Shown here: piece after piece, positions 6,329-6,672 of the stretch
How the letters are laid out: every line of letters starts with the position of its first letter
How positions within the stretch are numbered: position 1 is the first letter of the stretch
Translations under genes and position numbers: made by a program
The notes under the pieces: generated by a model
What the model was told of the DNA's origin: nothing
What the model saw: the letters and a program-made list of their open reading frames with translations, nothing else
Databases searched by the model: none
Source of the DNA: Burkholderiaceae bacterium
Lineage (GTDB): Bacteria; Pseudomonadota; Gammaproteobacteria; Burkholderiales; Burkholderiaceae_C
DNA: 6,672 nt
NCBI GenBank assembly: GCA_029864165.1
Contig: JAOTTZ010000105.1
Coordinates: forward strand, 1 to 6,672
Direction of reading: 5' to 3'

Positions 6329-6330
6329 GA

Positions 6331-6672
6331 ATGCTGCAGCCTGCGCGGCGTAAGTTTCGTAAAGAGCAAAAGGGCCGTAACACGGGCATCGCAACTCGTG
6401 GCGCGAATGTATCTTTTGGCGATTTCGGTTTAAAGGCGGTTGATCGTGGGCGCTTGACTGCGCGTCAAATCGAATCGGCGCGCCGGGCAATTTCGCGTCA
6501 TGTCAAGCGCAGCGGCAGAATTTGGATTCGAATTTTTCCGGACAAGCCGATTTCGCAAAAGCCCGCCGAAGTGCGCATGGGTAACGGCAAGGGAAATCCG
6601 GAGTACTACGTCGCGGAGATCCAGCCGGGCAAAGTGCTGTATGAAATAACGGGGGTGCCTGAAGGGCTTGCT
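6331..6672 (+). CDS. rplP: 50S ribosomal protein L16, 3' end outside the window
   Basis: L16 binds near the A-site tRNA elbow on the large subunit and is needed for late assembly. The first 114 residues are present of a usual 136-138; the frame is open to the window edge at VPEGLA, so only the C-terminal helix is missing. [17 protein letters not shown] starts the protein, then [20 protein letters not shown] (30-49), [12 protein letters not shown] (63-74) and [21 protein letters not shown] (81-101). Arg-82 matches E. coli Arg-81, the residue hydroxylated by YcfD/RoxA. ATG begins 2 bases after the rpsC stop, with AAGGGGAG at 6318-6325 overlapping the rpsC end. rpmC and rpsQ would be expected next. 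Confidence 0.97.
   Translation, partial: MLQPARRKFRKEQKGRNTGIATRGANVSFGDFGLKAVDRGRLTARQIESARRAISRHVKRSGRIWIRIFPDKPISQKPAEVRMGNGKGNPEYYVAEIQPGKVLYEITGVPEGLA

Overview
The window comes from a betaproteobacterium, most likely of the order Burkholderiales. This rests on recalled family sequences, not on a search. L3, L4, L23, L22 and S3 have the Burkholderiales type of sequence, such as L3 beginning [20 protein letters not shown] and a long basic/Ala/Pro-rich S3 tail. The DNA is moderately GC-rich, with strong Shine-Dalgarno sites.

Right half (about 2190-6672, + strand): the ribosomal protein operon known as S10, in its standard order rplC-rplD-rplW-rplB-rpsS-rplV-rpsC-rplP. rplP is cut by the window end. 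Genes are tightly packed: two stop/start overlaps, one direct abutment, and gaps of 2-17 bases. rpsJ (S10), the usual first gene, is not here. The operon begins at rplC behind its own 5' leader of roughly 140 bases, which can form several hairpins.

Middle (805-2038, - strand): a compact cluster transcribed away from the ribosomal genes. It holds a GerW/YtfJ-family gene, a DUF2953 (YtfI-like) membrane-anchored protein, and a third small gene. That third protein reads as a shortened GerW-like paralogue without the glycine-rich insert. The first two genes mirror the ytfJ/ytfI neighbourhood of spore formers, although this organism is not expected to sporulate. Between this cluster and rplC lies a 311-base divergent intergenic region with a perfect 11-bp inverted repeat and weak promoter-like motifs.

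Left end (1-804): no recognised gene. Bases 11-244 form a striking nested inverted-repeat structure. A 17-bp perfect outer stem closes a 116-base long hairpin plus smaller stem-loops. Most non-Watson-Crick positions are G-U on the + strand, which points to a + strand structured RNA. The structure ends 9 bases before a possible 80-residue membrane protein ORF (254-496), and its closing stem would cover part of that ORF's Shine-Dalgarno. It may be a cis-regulatory leader, a non-coding RNA, or a MITE-like element. Bases 497-804 hold nothing recognisable.
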